Assembly: GCA_025558095.1 (NCBI GenBank)
Contig: JAIVFI010000019.1
Span: 1-64,000, forward strand
Reading direction: 5' to 3'
Origin: Hyaloraphidium curvatum
Taxonomy: Eukaryota; Monoblepharomycota; Hyaloraphidiomycetes; Hyaloraphidiales; Hyaloraphidiaceae
DNA: 64,000 nucleotides
Made by a program: the position numbers and the translations under genes. The notes under the pieces were generated by a model, which worked only from the letters and a program-made list of their open reading frames with translations, was not told the origin of the DNA and did not search any database. Numbering within the stretch: position 1 is the first letter of the stretch; every line of letters starts with the position of its first letter. Shown piece by piece: positions 10,996-21,254 of the stretch.

Positions 10996-12380
10996 TCACC
11001 ACACCTCCCTCCTCCCTCCCTCGGCATCCACCCTCTCCAGCACCCTCGTCCTCCAATCCATCACCACAGTGAGCGCCCTCATCTTCCTCGCCATCTCCGG
11101 CATCGCCTCCCTGATCAGCCTGGCCGCATACTCGCCCGCGAACCGCGCCTTGAGGACTGCCGACGCCCTGTCCACCCCGGGGTCCTCGTACGGGGACGAG
11201 GCGAGGAGGAGGAAGCCGTCGGCGGGGATGCGGCCGGCGGCCATGTTGGAGGCGATGATGCGGGCGGCGGTGAGGATGGGCGGGGCGAGGTCGGGGGAGT
11301 AGGGCCCGACGATGAGGGCGGTGTTGGGCAGCGTGAGCCTGGACGGCGGGGGAGGCGGATCAGCTTCCCTCTCCTTGCGATCAGCAAGTTTGATGCCCAC
11401 CAATCGAAGCCACGGCCGACGCACAGCACCCATTCCCTGTGCTCAATGTCCAGCACCCGCGCGGCCTTCCTCATCGCGGCCACGTGGTCCATGTTGCCCA
11501 GGATCAGCGGCAGCAGGTCGTTCCGCATCTCGTCCGGCATGTCCGGGAACAGCACGTCCAGCCTGTTCCGCAGGTCGCCCCGGTCGGCGTCCGAAAGGTC
11601 CGCGACCGAGAGCACCGCGCCCGTGCTGCTGTGCAGGAGGAGCGCGTCTTCGTCCGTCTCGAGGCCCACGACGAGGGGGAACACGGTGGTCCTGCCAAAG
11701 AGCTCCTCGAACTGGTCCCTGATCCGCAGCGTGTGCTCCTGCGCAGCCGTGGTATCGTAATCGAACCCGGCGCAGCCCCGGTGGTAGTCTCCGCGCGAAA
11801 AGTGGTACGACAGCAGCGCCAGCACCCGCCGGCCCTTCTTGACGGCCTTGGACACGGCGGCGATGAGGATGTCGCAGACGTGCGGCCAGCCGAGGTCGAA
11901 GCGGCCGCCGATGTTGCGGATGGTGCGCACGATGCCGGGCGGGGTGCGGGTGGCCATCTGCCAGTTGAGCCGGCCGTCCATGCACGAGAGGACCAGCACG
12001 CGGGACGGGTAGCGGGAGAAGTAGCGGTCCCGCGCCAGATAGGCTTCAGGGGCCGAGTAGACGTCGGCTTTTTCGCGCGCGAACGAGCGCAGGAACTCGA
12101 TCCGCTCCTCGATGGGGTGGTCGTAAATCTGCGGGCTGAATGCGCGCGGGAGCGGCGCGGCGCCCGGCAGCCCCTTGCGCGGCGACACGGAGACCACGGC
12201 GGGGCCGATGGGCGGCGACGGGAGGTGCGAGTGCAGCGAGGCGCGGCGGGGCTCGACGGCGCAGCAGCCGTCGAGGACGTCGAGCGCGTCGGCCTCCGAG
12301 ACGTCCTCGAGCGGCCGCGTGTCCGGCGCGGGGTGCGCGTCGAGGGCGTCGGCCAGGGAGGGCTCCCGGACGTGCGGCAT
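10996..12380 (-). CDS. Beta-carbonic-anhydrase-like protein (CMDGR motif)
   Basis: A 440-residue protein with exons 11401-12380 and 10996-11338 on the minus strand. The 62-bp intron (GTGGGC to TCCAG) splits a tryptophan codon and restores GRGFDWLTLPNTALIVGPYS. Motifs recall beta-carbonic anhydrases: VLVLSCMDGRLNW (Cys133, Asp135, Arg137) and HRGC (His200, Cys203) match the C-x-D-x-R and H-x2-C zinc-site pattern. Around them the sequence is unlike classic beta enzymes, which are about half this length, so it may belong to a distant Pro_CA-like family. If active it would interconvert CO2 and bicarbonate. The first 85 residues are low-complexity. Start at 12380 (MPHVREP); a later donor-like GTGAGC at the stop leaves a small chance of one more exon. 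Confidence 0.68.
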
Positions 12381-12817
12381 TTTGGCGCCCGCGGGAACGG
12401 AATGCCGGGTAACGAGGGGAAAGGGAGCGTGGCGGAGACGAGTCACGCGGGGATTGGCATTTTGGAGACCCGGGGATTCCCGGGATTCCGCGTGCAATCA
12501 GCACCACACTCCAGTCGGTCCACAAGGCGCAAAAATCCACCAGTGCTATGCTTTCGACGCGGACGTCCGATTTGCATCGATCGTGCTGCCGGGAGCCCGG
12601 GATGGACCGTCTTCAACGCGTCAGCCCGAGTGGTGTTGCGTCGGGTGCTGTACATAGCCATCACATTCCAATACGTAGCGTTATGGCGTAAGAAGCCGAC
12701 CCGCAAATGATCGTGCCAACTTCCCTGTCCACGACGTCCTCGCCCTGCACGTTCGGCCGTCCCCCGGCCGCTCCGCTTCCGATCCGATATCTACTTTGCT
12801 CCGGCCAACTCAGTGGA
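12381..12817. other. Intergenic, no gene seen
   Basis: 437 bp between two minus-strand genes, presumably holding the 5' region of the carbonic-anhydrase-like gene. No conserved element recognised. Confidence 0.5.
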
Positions 12818-13798
12818 TCACTCGTTGTAGATCTGCACCTTGATGGCCCCCGACTTGCGGTCCCGCGCAGCCTCGAACGCTTTGGCCGCCTCCCGGAGCG
12901 GGAACCTGTGCGTCACGACCGCCTCGGCCAGCTTGGGCCCCATCCCGCCGATCATCCCCGCCGCCTCCTTGAAGGCGTCAGGGGTGTATGCCACCGAGCT
13001 GACGAACCGCAGCTCCTTCAAAAAGAACGCCGGGCCGACCTGCACGGGCACCGCCAGCCCGCCGAGCTCCACGATCGTCCCGCCGGGGCGGGCGGCCGCG
13101 ACGCAGGCGTCGAGTGCTTCCTGGCTGTGCCCGACGCAATCGAACACGAACTCTGCCGAGCCCGCCTCGGCCTCGGCGACGGGCTTCCCGCCGAGCTTGG
13201 CGGCGGCGGCGGCCTGGTGCGGGTGGCGGGCGACCACCGCCGCCGCGATGCCCCTCTGCGCGAGGACGGCGACAACCATCAGGCCGATAGTGCCGGCGCC
13301 GTAGACGCAGCATGGTGTGTCCTTGTCTAGCCCCTTGGCCAGATTCACGCCGTGCAGAGCGACGGCGAGCGGCTCCACCAGCGCCACGTGAGAGGGATCG
13401 GTGCCTTCTGGGACGGCCGCGAGGCGGTCTTTCCCGACGACGCACACCTCCGCGAGCCCACCCGGGTTGAAGCTCAGCCCAATCGCGTCGCCGAACGCGT
13501 CGGCGCACGCGTTCCCGCGCCCGCCGCCGCACTCGCGGCACGACCAGCACGCGCCGGTGGGCCGCACCGCGTAGAGCTTCCCGTCGGGGCCGTACCCGCC
13601 GAACTCGTGGCCGGGGATCGCGCCCTCGGGGTCCCAGAAGGCACTGAACTTGCCATCGAGGAAGCTAAGGTCGGAGCCGCAGATGCCGCCCGCCGTGACG
13701 CGGACGGCGACGCGGTCGGCGTCGTCGCCGGTGGGGCGGGGCACGGCCTCGAGGAAAACCTGGCCCGCGTGGAAGACGACTGCGTTCATCGTCGCCAT
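12818..13798 (-). CDS. Zinc-dependent medium-chain alcohol dehydrogenase
   Basis: A 326-residue intronless member of the zinc-dependent MDR superfamily (sorbitol, threonine and related dehydrogenases), oxidising a secondary alcohol with NAD(P)+. The ATG at 13798 (MATMNAVVFHAG) gives the standard N-terminus. Catalytic zinc ligands: Cys40 (GGICGSD), His64-Glu65 (IPGHEFGG) and Glu142 (VEPLAVALHG). The structural zinc lobe is present as C84-x2-C87-x2-C90-x7-C98. The Rossmann motif is GAGTIG at 167-172, and the protein ends in IKVQIYNE. Somewhat short for the family (about 340-360). All key residues are intact. Exact substrate cannot be read from sequence. Confidence 0.9.
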   Translation of the reverse strand: MATMNAVVFHAGQVFLEAVPRPTGDDADRVAVRVTAGGICGSDLSFLDGKFSAFWDPEGAIPGHEFGGYGPDGKLYAVRPTGACWSCRECGGGRGNACADAFGDAIGLSFNPGGLAEVCVVGKDRLAAVPEGTDPSHVALVEPLAVALHGVNLAKGLDKDTPCCVYGAGTIGLMVVAVLAQRGIAAAVVARHPHQAAAAAKLGGKPVAEAEAGSAEFVFDCVGHSQEALDACVAAARPGGTIVELGGLAVPVQVGPAFFLKELRFVSSVAYTPDAFKEAAGMIGGMGPKLAEAVVTHRFPLREAAKAFEAARDRKSGAIKVQIYNE

Positions 13799-14328
13799 GG
13801 CGGGGAGCTCTCGGTGGGCGTTGGGGGGCAGAATTGCTGGAGAAGCGTGGAAGGGCTGGTGAGCTTCCACGGGCCACAGACCCCGTCCCGAACTAGGACG
13901 TGGCTAAAAGTGCCTCCCGCATACGCATCAGCAACAGAATTGCAGATCGACCAGACGATGCCGCCGGACAAGCTCCCTTCCACTCCGGACGCAAGTCGGG
14001 ACCGGAGGGAGGACCGACGAGCTGTCATCCTTCGCGCATGCGTCGCAAAGGGTCTGCTTTCTACGCCGGGTGATGTCCATCTTCTCTCTCCTGTTGATGT
14101 AATGGACGAAGTGGGTGCAGGGTGGTCAGCAGCGGACGACCACGGAGCGTAGAATGATAGCCTTCCCTACTGGCCGCCCGATCGCCACCTTCCGATTGAA
14201 AGTTGGACGAGCTGACGAACCCAAAACATCGTCATCCGTGGATCGCGACACGTGGAGCGGGGACAGCTAGATAGACGCACATCAAGCAAGCCGTCAAGGC
14301 TAGAAACTTCAAACAAATAGCACGTCAG
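13799..14328. other. Intergenic, no gene seen
   Basis: 530 bp upstream of the MDR gene and downstream of the Zn2Cys6 gene. More AT-rich than the coding DNA around it, as expected of a promoter and terminator. No gene seen. Confidence 0.5.
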
Positions 14329-16257
14329 CTACACGTAGCCCAAGGAGAAGGAAGCCACTCCGCCGTAGATCGTGTCCACGTCTCGCTCGGCGACGTCCGC
14401 ACCCGCACCGTCCCGGTCACACCCGTTGCCCTCCCTGATTGCCAGCCATGGCGACACCCCGCAGCGCCACGCCGACACCTCCGCCGCCACGCTGCGCACA
14501 GAGTCGACGAGAAAGGAATATTTGCTGACGTGGGTGGTCGCCAGCAGCTTGAGCGCGCGGTTGGCGTACGCCACCCCGGCCTCGGGGCCGAACCCCACCC
14601 TCGCCTCGAACGAGCCGGTACGAACGGCGAGGCGGGCGCGGGCGAGCCGGTACTGCGCGGCGAAAATGACGAGGGAGGTGAGGTAAGCCCCCTCGGGAGA
14701 GGCGAAGAACCAGGGTTCCGGATCGTGCAGGTCCGCGAGCGACGCCGCGACCGCAAGGCATGCTTGGTCCGCGGGGGAACCCGGCGGCGGGCCGAGCTGC
14801 TGCAGGCCGCGCTCGAGGAGCGCCGGGAAGCGGAAAACGGGGAACTGAGGGCGGCCTCGGACGTAGCGCCCGGGGTCGCTGCCGACGGAGAGCTGGGCCC
14901 CGGTGCGCGAGGTCAGGGCAAGAAGGATGGCACCGCTGAGGAGCTTGAGCGCCATATAGGTCCTCGGGGTCCGGGGGAGGGAAGAGACGACGCGATGGAG
15001 CAGTGCGGCGTGCGGGGCGACCGTGGCGCCGAAGGGGAGTCTGGGATCAGGGTCGGGTTGGCCCAACGCGCGGCACAGGATGTTGTACACGACCACGGGG
15101 CGGAAATCCTCGTGTATCTGAAGCCATAAACTGCGAAGGAGAACGTCATCGTTGGTGGCTAGAGCAGCAAAAACGTCGGAATAGCGAGGCCCGTCCAAGC
15201 CCAGCACGGCAAAAGCCGGGGCGGGGTCCGCCCGCAGCGCGTGCGGCAGCGCGAGAGCGGGCGGATGGTTACAGTCCATCGCCTCGGCACGGTCAAGGCA
15301 ATGTAGAAGGACCCAGACCCTGCGCCACCCTCGAGCACTACCCGGGGCGGCCTCGCCCCATCCCGGGGATCCGTCCTCGACCGGCATCCCGGCCAAGAGG
15401 GCACATGCCGAGTAGACGTACCGTTCAGCCGCGGCCGTGACAACCAGATGGACTTCACGAACAAGACGCTGAGTCTCGCGGGGAGAAAGGCCCGCCGACG
15501 CGGCCCAGCGCGCAGCCGAGGCCAATATCCCTGACGTGAGGTTGCCGCAATACGCCAGACACAGAGCCTGCATGGTGTACATCATCGACAAGGAGTCCGC
15601 CGGCGGCCTGCCGAGCTCCGCTGTCAGGGCCGCATCCAGCGGCGAAAACAAGAAGTCTGGCCATCCGAGCGCTTTGGACTCCGGCTGCGGCCAGCCCGGC
15701 AACCGGCCGGCCACGCAGTACAGCATGGCGCACTGGAGCAGGGGCGTCAGCAATGCGAACCCTCCGGGGGTGAAGATGGCAGGGTCGGGGCCGAGCACGG
15801 GGACAACCGGCTGAATGTGTTGTCGGAAGGCCGCAAGGAGGGGGCCGAGCAGCGCGGGCGGGACGGCCGCGACAGCGGCCGCAGCGGCGTCCATTCCGTT
15901 TGCAGGGTCCACGGCCGGCCACGGCGGTGCCGGTGGGGCGGCAGGCTCCCACCACGCCGGCATCCCCGCGGGGAAGCACGCGGTCGGGCTCGCGCTCGCG
16001 GGGTCCGAGCGCCCACTGCCCGACCCGTCCGGAGGGCTCCCGCCCGCCGCGTTCGCAGACTGGCGCCGCCGCGGGACGCCCGGCGTCCCTTTCGGGGGCC
16101 CCGGGACGCCGCGGGCCGAGAACACGCACACCTTGCCGTGCCGCCGGCAGAGGTCGCAAGCCCCGGCCGTCGGTCCCCCGGCGACGCAGCGTTTTCTGCG
16201 CCGAACGCACTCGTCGCAGGTCTGCCGCGGAACGGCCCCGGCGCCGTGGTCCGCCAT
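14329..16257 (-). CDS. Zn2Cys6 transcription factor
   Basis: A 642-residue single-exon fungal activator. The binuclear zinc cluster is at the very N-terminus: Cys14, 17, 24, 34, 37 and 44 (TCDECVRRRKRC, then ACDLCRRHGKVC), exactly C-x2-C-x6-C-x9-C-x2-C-x6-C. The basic linker VPRRRQS follows. The middle region (LLGPLLAAFRQHIQPVVPVL, then LLTPLLQCAMLYCVAGRLPG) fits the fungal-specific transcription factor domain and continues with helical segments to the end. The start was set at 16257 (MADHGAG), just before the cluster. Such proteins bind CGG half-sites in the nucleus, often controlling catabolic genes; the adjacent MDR gene is a possible target by position only. Confidence 0.9.
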   Translation of the reverse strand: MADHGAGAVPRQTCDECVRRRKRCVAGGPTAGACDLCRRHGKVCVFSARGVPGPPKGTPGVPRRRQSANAAGGSPPDGSGSGRSDPASASPTACFPAGMPAWWEPAAPPAPPWPAVDPANGMDAAAAAVAAVPPALLGPLLAAFRQHIQPVVPVLGPDPAIFTPGGFALLTPLLQCAMLYCVAGRLPGWPQPESKALGWPDFLFSPLDAALTAELGRPPADSLSMMYTMQALCLAYCGNLTSGILASAARWAASAGLSPRETQRLVREVHLVVTAAAERYVYSACALLAGMPVEDGSPGWGEAAPGSARGWRRVWVLLHCLDRAEAMDCNHPPALALPHALRADPAPAFAVLGLDGPRYSDVFAALATNDDVLLRSLWLQIHEDFRPVVVYNILCRALGQPDPDPRLPFGATVAPHAALLHRVVSSLPRTPRTYMALKLLSGAILLALTSRTGAQLSVGSDPGRYVRGRPQFPVFRFPALLERGLQQLGPPPGSPADQACLAVAASLADLHDPEPWFFASPEGAYLTSLVIFAAQYRLARARLAVRTGSFEARVGFGPEAGVAYANRALKLLATTHVSKYSFLVDSVRSVAAEVSAWRCGVSPWLAIREGNGCDRDGAGADVAERDVDTIYGGVASFSLGYV

Positions 16258-17005
16258 CGAGATTGGACCGCGGCGAAGCAATCCCCTTGATGCAACCTTG
16301 ATGCCTTCCGCACGTCGAATCTTCGACCGCATCGTCTGAGCATGCCGTGAACTCGGTCCGTCGGGAAGAGGACGTGGCGGTTAGGTGCCTTGGACGTTTG
16401 CGACGTCCATCGCGAACGCCTCCCAAGCTCGTCGCTGCCGCATCCCCTTCGATCCACGCATCCATATCCGAGCATTCCCAGCGAAACATCGCAAGTGATC
16501 CGAGTCGGGACTGTTGCTTTTTTTGTATTCTTTCGCTGTAGCCCGGCAGCAGGAACGCAGAGCACTCCGGACCTCGATTGGGAACGTTTCCCGGTCCGCC
16601 CCCCGCCTCCTGTCTGCTGAATCCCGTCCTCTTCCCTGCCGCACCTCCCGCTCCCGGAATGCCCCCACTTGTGCAGTTCCGAAGCTTCAGTTGCCGCCCG
16701 CGGCAGCGACGCCTCCAGCTGCCCCATCCTCCTCCTCAACCCCTCCTTCTCCCCCTCCGGCTCCCTCAGACCACCCCATGTTCTCCCATCCTCCTCTCTT
16801 GGCACCACAGTTTGCCCGACGGGGGTATGGTTGACGCGCTGCTGCCTCTGCGTCGCAAAAGAGGAGGTGGGAGGCTGGAGAGGCCCGCGGAGGCGAACGG
16901 CAAATCAGAATCGGAAAACGAATCTGTCGGCGCGGTGGCACCGCTCGGCATCGGCGGAATTGGCCCAGGAGTGTCGCAGTTGCCCACAGGGCAAGTGCGG
17001 CGCGG
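16258..17005. other. Intergenic with pyrimidine-rich tract
   Basis: 748 bp with no gene seen. A strongly C/T-biased tract runs from about 16720 to 16800 on the plus strand. The region holds the promoter of the Zn2Cys6 gene and the 3' side of the GNAT gene. Confidence 0.5.
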
Positions 17006-17551
17006 CTAGCCCGCCGCGACCGGACGTTCCAGCACGTAGACGAACTCGGTGCAGCGCTCGCCCTTGAAGTCACCCTCGCGCGTCCCGGATAGCCGGAACC
17101 CGAGGCGTTCCAAAAGGCGGATCGAGGGCGCGTTGCGCGCGTCCGCCGCGGCGCGGACGCGTTCCGCAGGCGTCCGTTCCCACAGCAGGTCGAGCACGGC
17201 CTCCATCGCGGCCGTCGCGAGGCCGCGGCCCTGAGCGCCGCGTGCGAGGGTGATCCCGACCTCGGCATCGCGGCCGTCCGGCGAAACGAACACGCCGACG
17301 TCGCCGACAAGGTGCCCCGAAGACGCGTCCGCGACGGCCAACTGCATCCAATCCCCGCGCGGCAGCAACGGCACCGCCGCCATCCTGTCGAGGAACGCGA
17401 GCGCCTCGTCGTCGCTCGTTGCCGACCAGCCCTGGTACCGCGCGAGCTCCGGGTCGCCGCGCACGGCCTGGAACGCGGCCAGGTCGTCCGCGGTCAGGCG
17501 CCGCAGGAGCGCGTCGCGGCACCGGCGGGGAAGGGCGCCGCCCTCGTCCAT
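17006..17551 (-). CDS. GNAT N-acetyltransferase, RimJ/RimL type
   Basis: A 181-residue intronless acetyl-CoA-dependent N-acetyltransferase. The start at 17551 (MDEGGALPRR) precedes RLTADDLAAFQAVRGDPELA and RYQGWSATSDDEALAFL, the usual opening of RimJ/RimL-like enzymes. Motif A, which binds the pyrophosphate of acetyl-CoA, is ITLARGAQGRGLATAAMEAV (Q-G-R-G-x-A). Motif B follows as ARNAPSIRLLERLGFRLSGT. The length is normal for the family. Members acetylate protein N-termini, spermidine-like amines or antibiotics, and the substrate cannot be inferred. With no introns in an intron-rich region it could be a bacterial acquisition, though short fungal genes may also lack introns. Divergent from seven-helix gene A, 174 bp away. 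Confidence 0.88.
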   Translation of the reverse strand: MDEGGALPRRCRDALLRRLTADDLAAFQAVRGDPELARYQGWSATSDDEALAFLDRMAAVPLLPRGDWMQLAVADASSGHLVGDVGVFVSPDGRDAEVGITLARGAQGRGLATAAMEAVLDLLWERTPAERVRAAADARNAPSIRLLERLGFRLSGTREGDFKGERCTEFVYVLERPVAAG

Positions 17552-17725
17552 CGCGGAATTGGTACTGAGATTCGGACAGAGCGCCGCAAGTGTTCTCGAG
17601 CCGAGCGTTGAGAATTGGAGATACCCGCGCTAAGCTGCCAATGTGGCAGGAGACCGCCGCGCGTCAAAAGGTGAACGTGCTCAATCGCGCAGTTCCGATA
17701 CTACGCCTTTCTGGTGGCTCTCGCG

Positions 17726-19388
17726 ATGAACGACACCGAAAGTAACCCCGCCGCCGCCGCCGAAACCGATGGCGGGGCGCGGGGAGCCCCAGCCTCGTCT
17801 GCCTCCCAAGACGCGGCCGGCGCACGGGACACCGACTTCACGCCCGAAGAATGGGCGTGCCTCTTTCCCGGCGGGACTCAGCCGTTCCGACCACTCCTGC
17901 CCGACGAGGAATCCGGGGATTCGGGGCGCGAACCCGCCGAAGAGTTCCGCAAGGCGCACCCCGTGACGGTCGAAACCATGCTGGCGGAGTTCGACGACCC
18001 GGTTCTCCGTTTCTTTGCCTTCCTCGGAGCCTCCCGGAGCGCGAGCTTCCTAGGGTGGAGGAACGCGGCGCAGATGGCCCTATCGTACACCATGGCGTTG
18101 GCCTTCCTAGCGCTGGCCTGGACGTGGAACGACGGCCGCTTCGGGACCAAGGAGATGGCAGCGGGCATAGCTTCCCTGGCGCTCATTTCTCTCGCGGCTA
18201 CTTGCACTGTCGTGCTCGTTGCGGTCGGCATGCCGAGGGTGCCAAAGGTGCTGGATTTCGCCCCACCGGCTGTACTCTGCAGGTGGCTGCAGCTGGCGAG
18301 GGAATCGGACCGGGGATTGCGGAAGCCCGGCGATCCGCCCGGAGGAGCACACCGTCTCGTCGGACACGAAGAGGGCGACCGGTTCTGCCCTTGTCCCGCC
18401 TGCGTCGGCAGTGTGCAGCGGCTTGCGGCCGGCATGACCTTCCTGGACGTCGTTCCCCTTTTCCTGATGCTTTTTTGTTCCCGGTGGACCGCAGGGTGGA
18501 CCACTTCGGTAACGTTTGGTTCCAGACTGTGGTCCACATGGTGGGGCCGCGTTCTCGGAGCAGTTTACAGTTGGTGGCCGATCGAATTGTCTTGGTAGCG
18601 CAGAAGTGCTTACCGACTCGCCTTGCGTCTGCAGTCTGTGGCGCTCTGGCTTCTTTCATGAACTCCTGCTCGCGGTTCGTCGGCGTGACCAACGCGGCGT
18701 ATGCCAAGCTCGAAGCGAGGCTGCACCACCGGGCCGTCGCGCTCTCGATGAGAGCGATGCTGCGATCCGTGCTCGGCGGCCGCCCGGTCGGCCAGGGCCC
18801 GTGGCTGTACGTGCGACTGCACCGCAGCTTCGCGTCTTGGTGCAAGATGCGTGAGATGCAGGACCAAACTTTGCTCAGCAACGCCGTGTTCGTCATAATA
18901 TTTCCGCTGACGGTCATCGCCATCATTGTTAATGTTGTAAGTAAGCCCGCGGACGGAGGATCGGGCATCTCGCGTGCTGACGCCGCTGCCGTCGCCAGGG
19001 CGCTGGGTCCTGCATCCCAGCGTGGCTCCTGTTCGGCGTCTGCCAGTTCATAGTGTACATGATCGTCAACACCGTCAACCTTGCCTCGCGCAACAACCTC
19101 ATCTCCGTCGTCGCATCGGCGTACCACGACGCCCAGCGGGACCTCCGGACCGCATGCCTCAGGCTCGGGCCGACCCCGCTCGCCGCCGCGCTGGAGCAGC
19201 ACGACCGGGTCATCGGCTCGTTTCTCGAGGTGTCGCGGTACAGCGCCAAGATCCTGGGGTTCACCGTCACGTACGGCGGTGTGCGAACGATGCTCGTGAC
19301 ACTGGTCACCCTCACGGTGGCCCTGTGGAGCGTGTTCCGGTCCCTGGGAGTGTTCTTCACCTTGGAGAGCTTCTGTCCCGTTGTGTAA
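17726..19388 (+). CDS. Seven-helix membrane protein A (novel family)
   Basis: A 511-residue member of a family present three times in this window. Exons are 17726-18569, 18635-18936 and 18999-19388; all joins keep frame and align without gaps to protein C. The start at 17726 is MNDTESN. Order: acidic leader, FTPEEWACLFPGG (about 38-50), helices near 113-133 and 144-168 flanking WNDGRFG, a long loop with CPCPAC (221-226), helices near 238-255 and 275-292, a second long loop, a close helix pair (AVFVIIFPLTVIAIIVNV; then GAGSCIPAWLLFGVCQFIVY), a third loop containing QHDRVIGSFLEVSRY, and a last helix ending in TLESFCPVV. Seven helices with a short C-terminal tail recall the insect Gr/Or-like (GRL, DUF3537) ion-channel superfamily, but that is my structural guess. 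Family membership is firm; function is unknown. Confidence 0.8.
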
Positions 19389-19764
19389 TGGGGGTTGAGC
19401 CCGCGAATGGAAGATAGCCTGCTCGTTATCCGAGCTCGAGGCTTCGAAGGCCAGTTGGCGACAATGGGTGGCGGCACGGCAGGAACCAGAATCGTCGCTG
19501 GCGTGGGTTGGGATCGCCCTCACCGTCGCGGTCCCGGCGGTCTCGGAGTCCCATTTCCTCGCTCCGTTTCCATTCGGGCACGGAAGTAAGACGAAAGAAC
19601 TGCATTCACCATTGTCGAAGACATCGAACGCTTTTTCACCAGCTGGCTCCAACTTTTTCGCGCGCCCGGCGCAAGACGTCTCCCGCGTTCACCTCCATCC
19701 GTTCCTGCCCGCCCGTCCCGCCCCCCCGGGATCGCCCCCATAACATCACCCTCCGCAAAGGGCT
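19389..19764. other. Intergenic between convergent genes
   Basis: 376 bp between the stop codons of seven-helix gene A and the bZIP gene. It should hold both transcription ends. No gene seen. Confidence 0.5.
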
Positions 19765-21254
19765 TCACGACCGGCCCCCCATCAGCAGCGCCTCCAGCTC
19801 CCCCACCCTCCCCCTCAGCATCTCGTTCTCCCCCTCCAGCTCCGCCACCCTCCCCTCGAGCCACCCGACGTGCTCCCTGCGCCTCTCCCTGCTCCTGCGC
19901 GCGGCGGCGGTGTTGCGCGAGCGCTTGGAGAGGATGTGCTCGACGCACTGCTGCCTCTGCTGCGGGGACAGCGAGGCGGGGGGGAGGGAGAAGAGGAGGT
20001 GCGAGGCGGTGGAGAGGACCTTGGGGGCGATCTGGTCCTCCGCCGAGGCGGGGCCGCGGGGCTTGCCGCCGGCGGGCTTGCGGGCGCGCTTCCTGCGCGG
20101 CCCGGCGTCCGAGTCCGAGTCCGGGTCGGAGGAAGGGGTGGGCGAGCGCGCGGGGCGGCGGCTGGCCTTGCGCTTCGGGCGTCTGGCGGAGGGGCCGGAG
20201 GAGGGGGGGGCGGGGGATTCGGGGGAGGAGAGGGCGTCCATGTCGTCGTCCTGGTCGGCGGGGGTGTCGGGGGCCTGGGAGGCGAAGCCGAGGAGGATGG
20301 GGGCGACGGAACCGCCGCTGTGGTCGCTGCGCGGGGTGGAGATCTTGGGCGTGCCCTGCGCGTTGCTGTCGGCGGGGGAGTCGGGCTGCGGGGGGCCCGG
20401 GTAGGGAGCGGAGAATGCCGAGGCGGAGAAGGCCGAGGCGGGGAAGAGCCACGCGGCGCCCTTGAACGCCGAGGGGTCGAAGGTGGCTTCGCCGACGAGG
20501 CGCGAGTCCGAGACGGCGCGCGGGACGCCAAAGTCCGGCGCGATGCCGAAGGCCGGCTGCACGGGGGCGACGGCGTCGAGCGAGCGCGCGGCGCGGGTGC
20601 GGAAGCTGGCGCCCTGCTGCGCGTCGAACGGCAGGCCGGCGGCAAAGGGCAGCGGCATGCCGGCCAGCGGGGGGAAGAGGGGGACGGAGGCGGCGTAGGG
20701 CTCGGCAAAGGCGATGGTGCCCGAGGGGACGAAGCCTGCCGGGGGGCGGGGGACACGTCATGTCAGCGGGTGCCGGAGAAAAGCCAATAGGGGGCCTTTG
20801 ACCCACCGGAGTCCATTGTGTCGCTGCGCACGTGCATGCCGGGCTCCGTGAAGGGCGGCAGGCGGGCGTCTGCGCGGAAGAGCGGGTCGATGAAGTCGTC
20901 GTTTGCGCCGGCGGGGTCGTCGCAGTAGTCGACGAACAGCTCGGTGGAGGCGAGGCGGAAGGGCGCCAGTGAGTCTGCGCGGAAGGAGGGCGCGGCGGAG
21001 GCGGCGGGGGCGTCGGGGAGGGCGGGCGGGCGGGGGGCGTCGGCGAGGTGTGCGGCGGCGGCCCCCCCCGCCGGCGGCGGCGCGGCGGGCTCGGCAATCC
21101 CCGGCGCGGGCGCGGGCATCCCGGCGGAGTGCGGCTCGGCGGCGTGCGCGGCGGGGGGCGTCCCGGCGGCCGGGGCGGAGTGGGCGACTTGGCGGGCGGC
21201 GGGGCGGCGGGCGGCGCGGGGCGGCGGCGGCGGCGCCATCGCGGCGGCGAGCAT
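19765..21254 (-). CDS. bZIP transcription factor, Gcn4-like
   Basis: A 472-residue nuclear protein with exons 20807-21254 and 19765-20735 on the minus strand. The 71-bp intron has donor GTGGGT, branch GCTGACATG and acceptor GGCAG, joining MDSGFVPSGTIAF in phase 1. The last 55 residues are a classic bZIP: basic region SKRSRNTAAARRSRERRR, with the N-x2-A-A-x2-S-R signature of Gcn4/CpcA-type proteins, then leucine heptads WLEGRVAELEGENEMLRGRV ending ELEALL. Ahead of it are an S/P/D-rich stretch and two basic clusters (RRPKRKASRRPAR; GPRRKRARKPAGG) likely to act in nuclear import. The N-terminal half is Ala/Pro-rich with an acidic patch FVDYCDDPAGANDDFIDPLF typical of activation regions. The start is ATG 21254 (MLAAAMAPP), or 21239. 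Confidence 0.88.
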
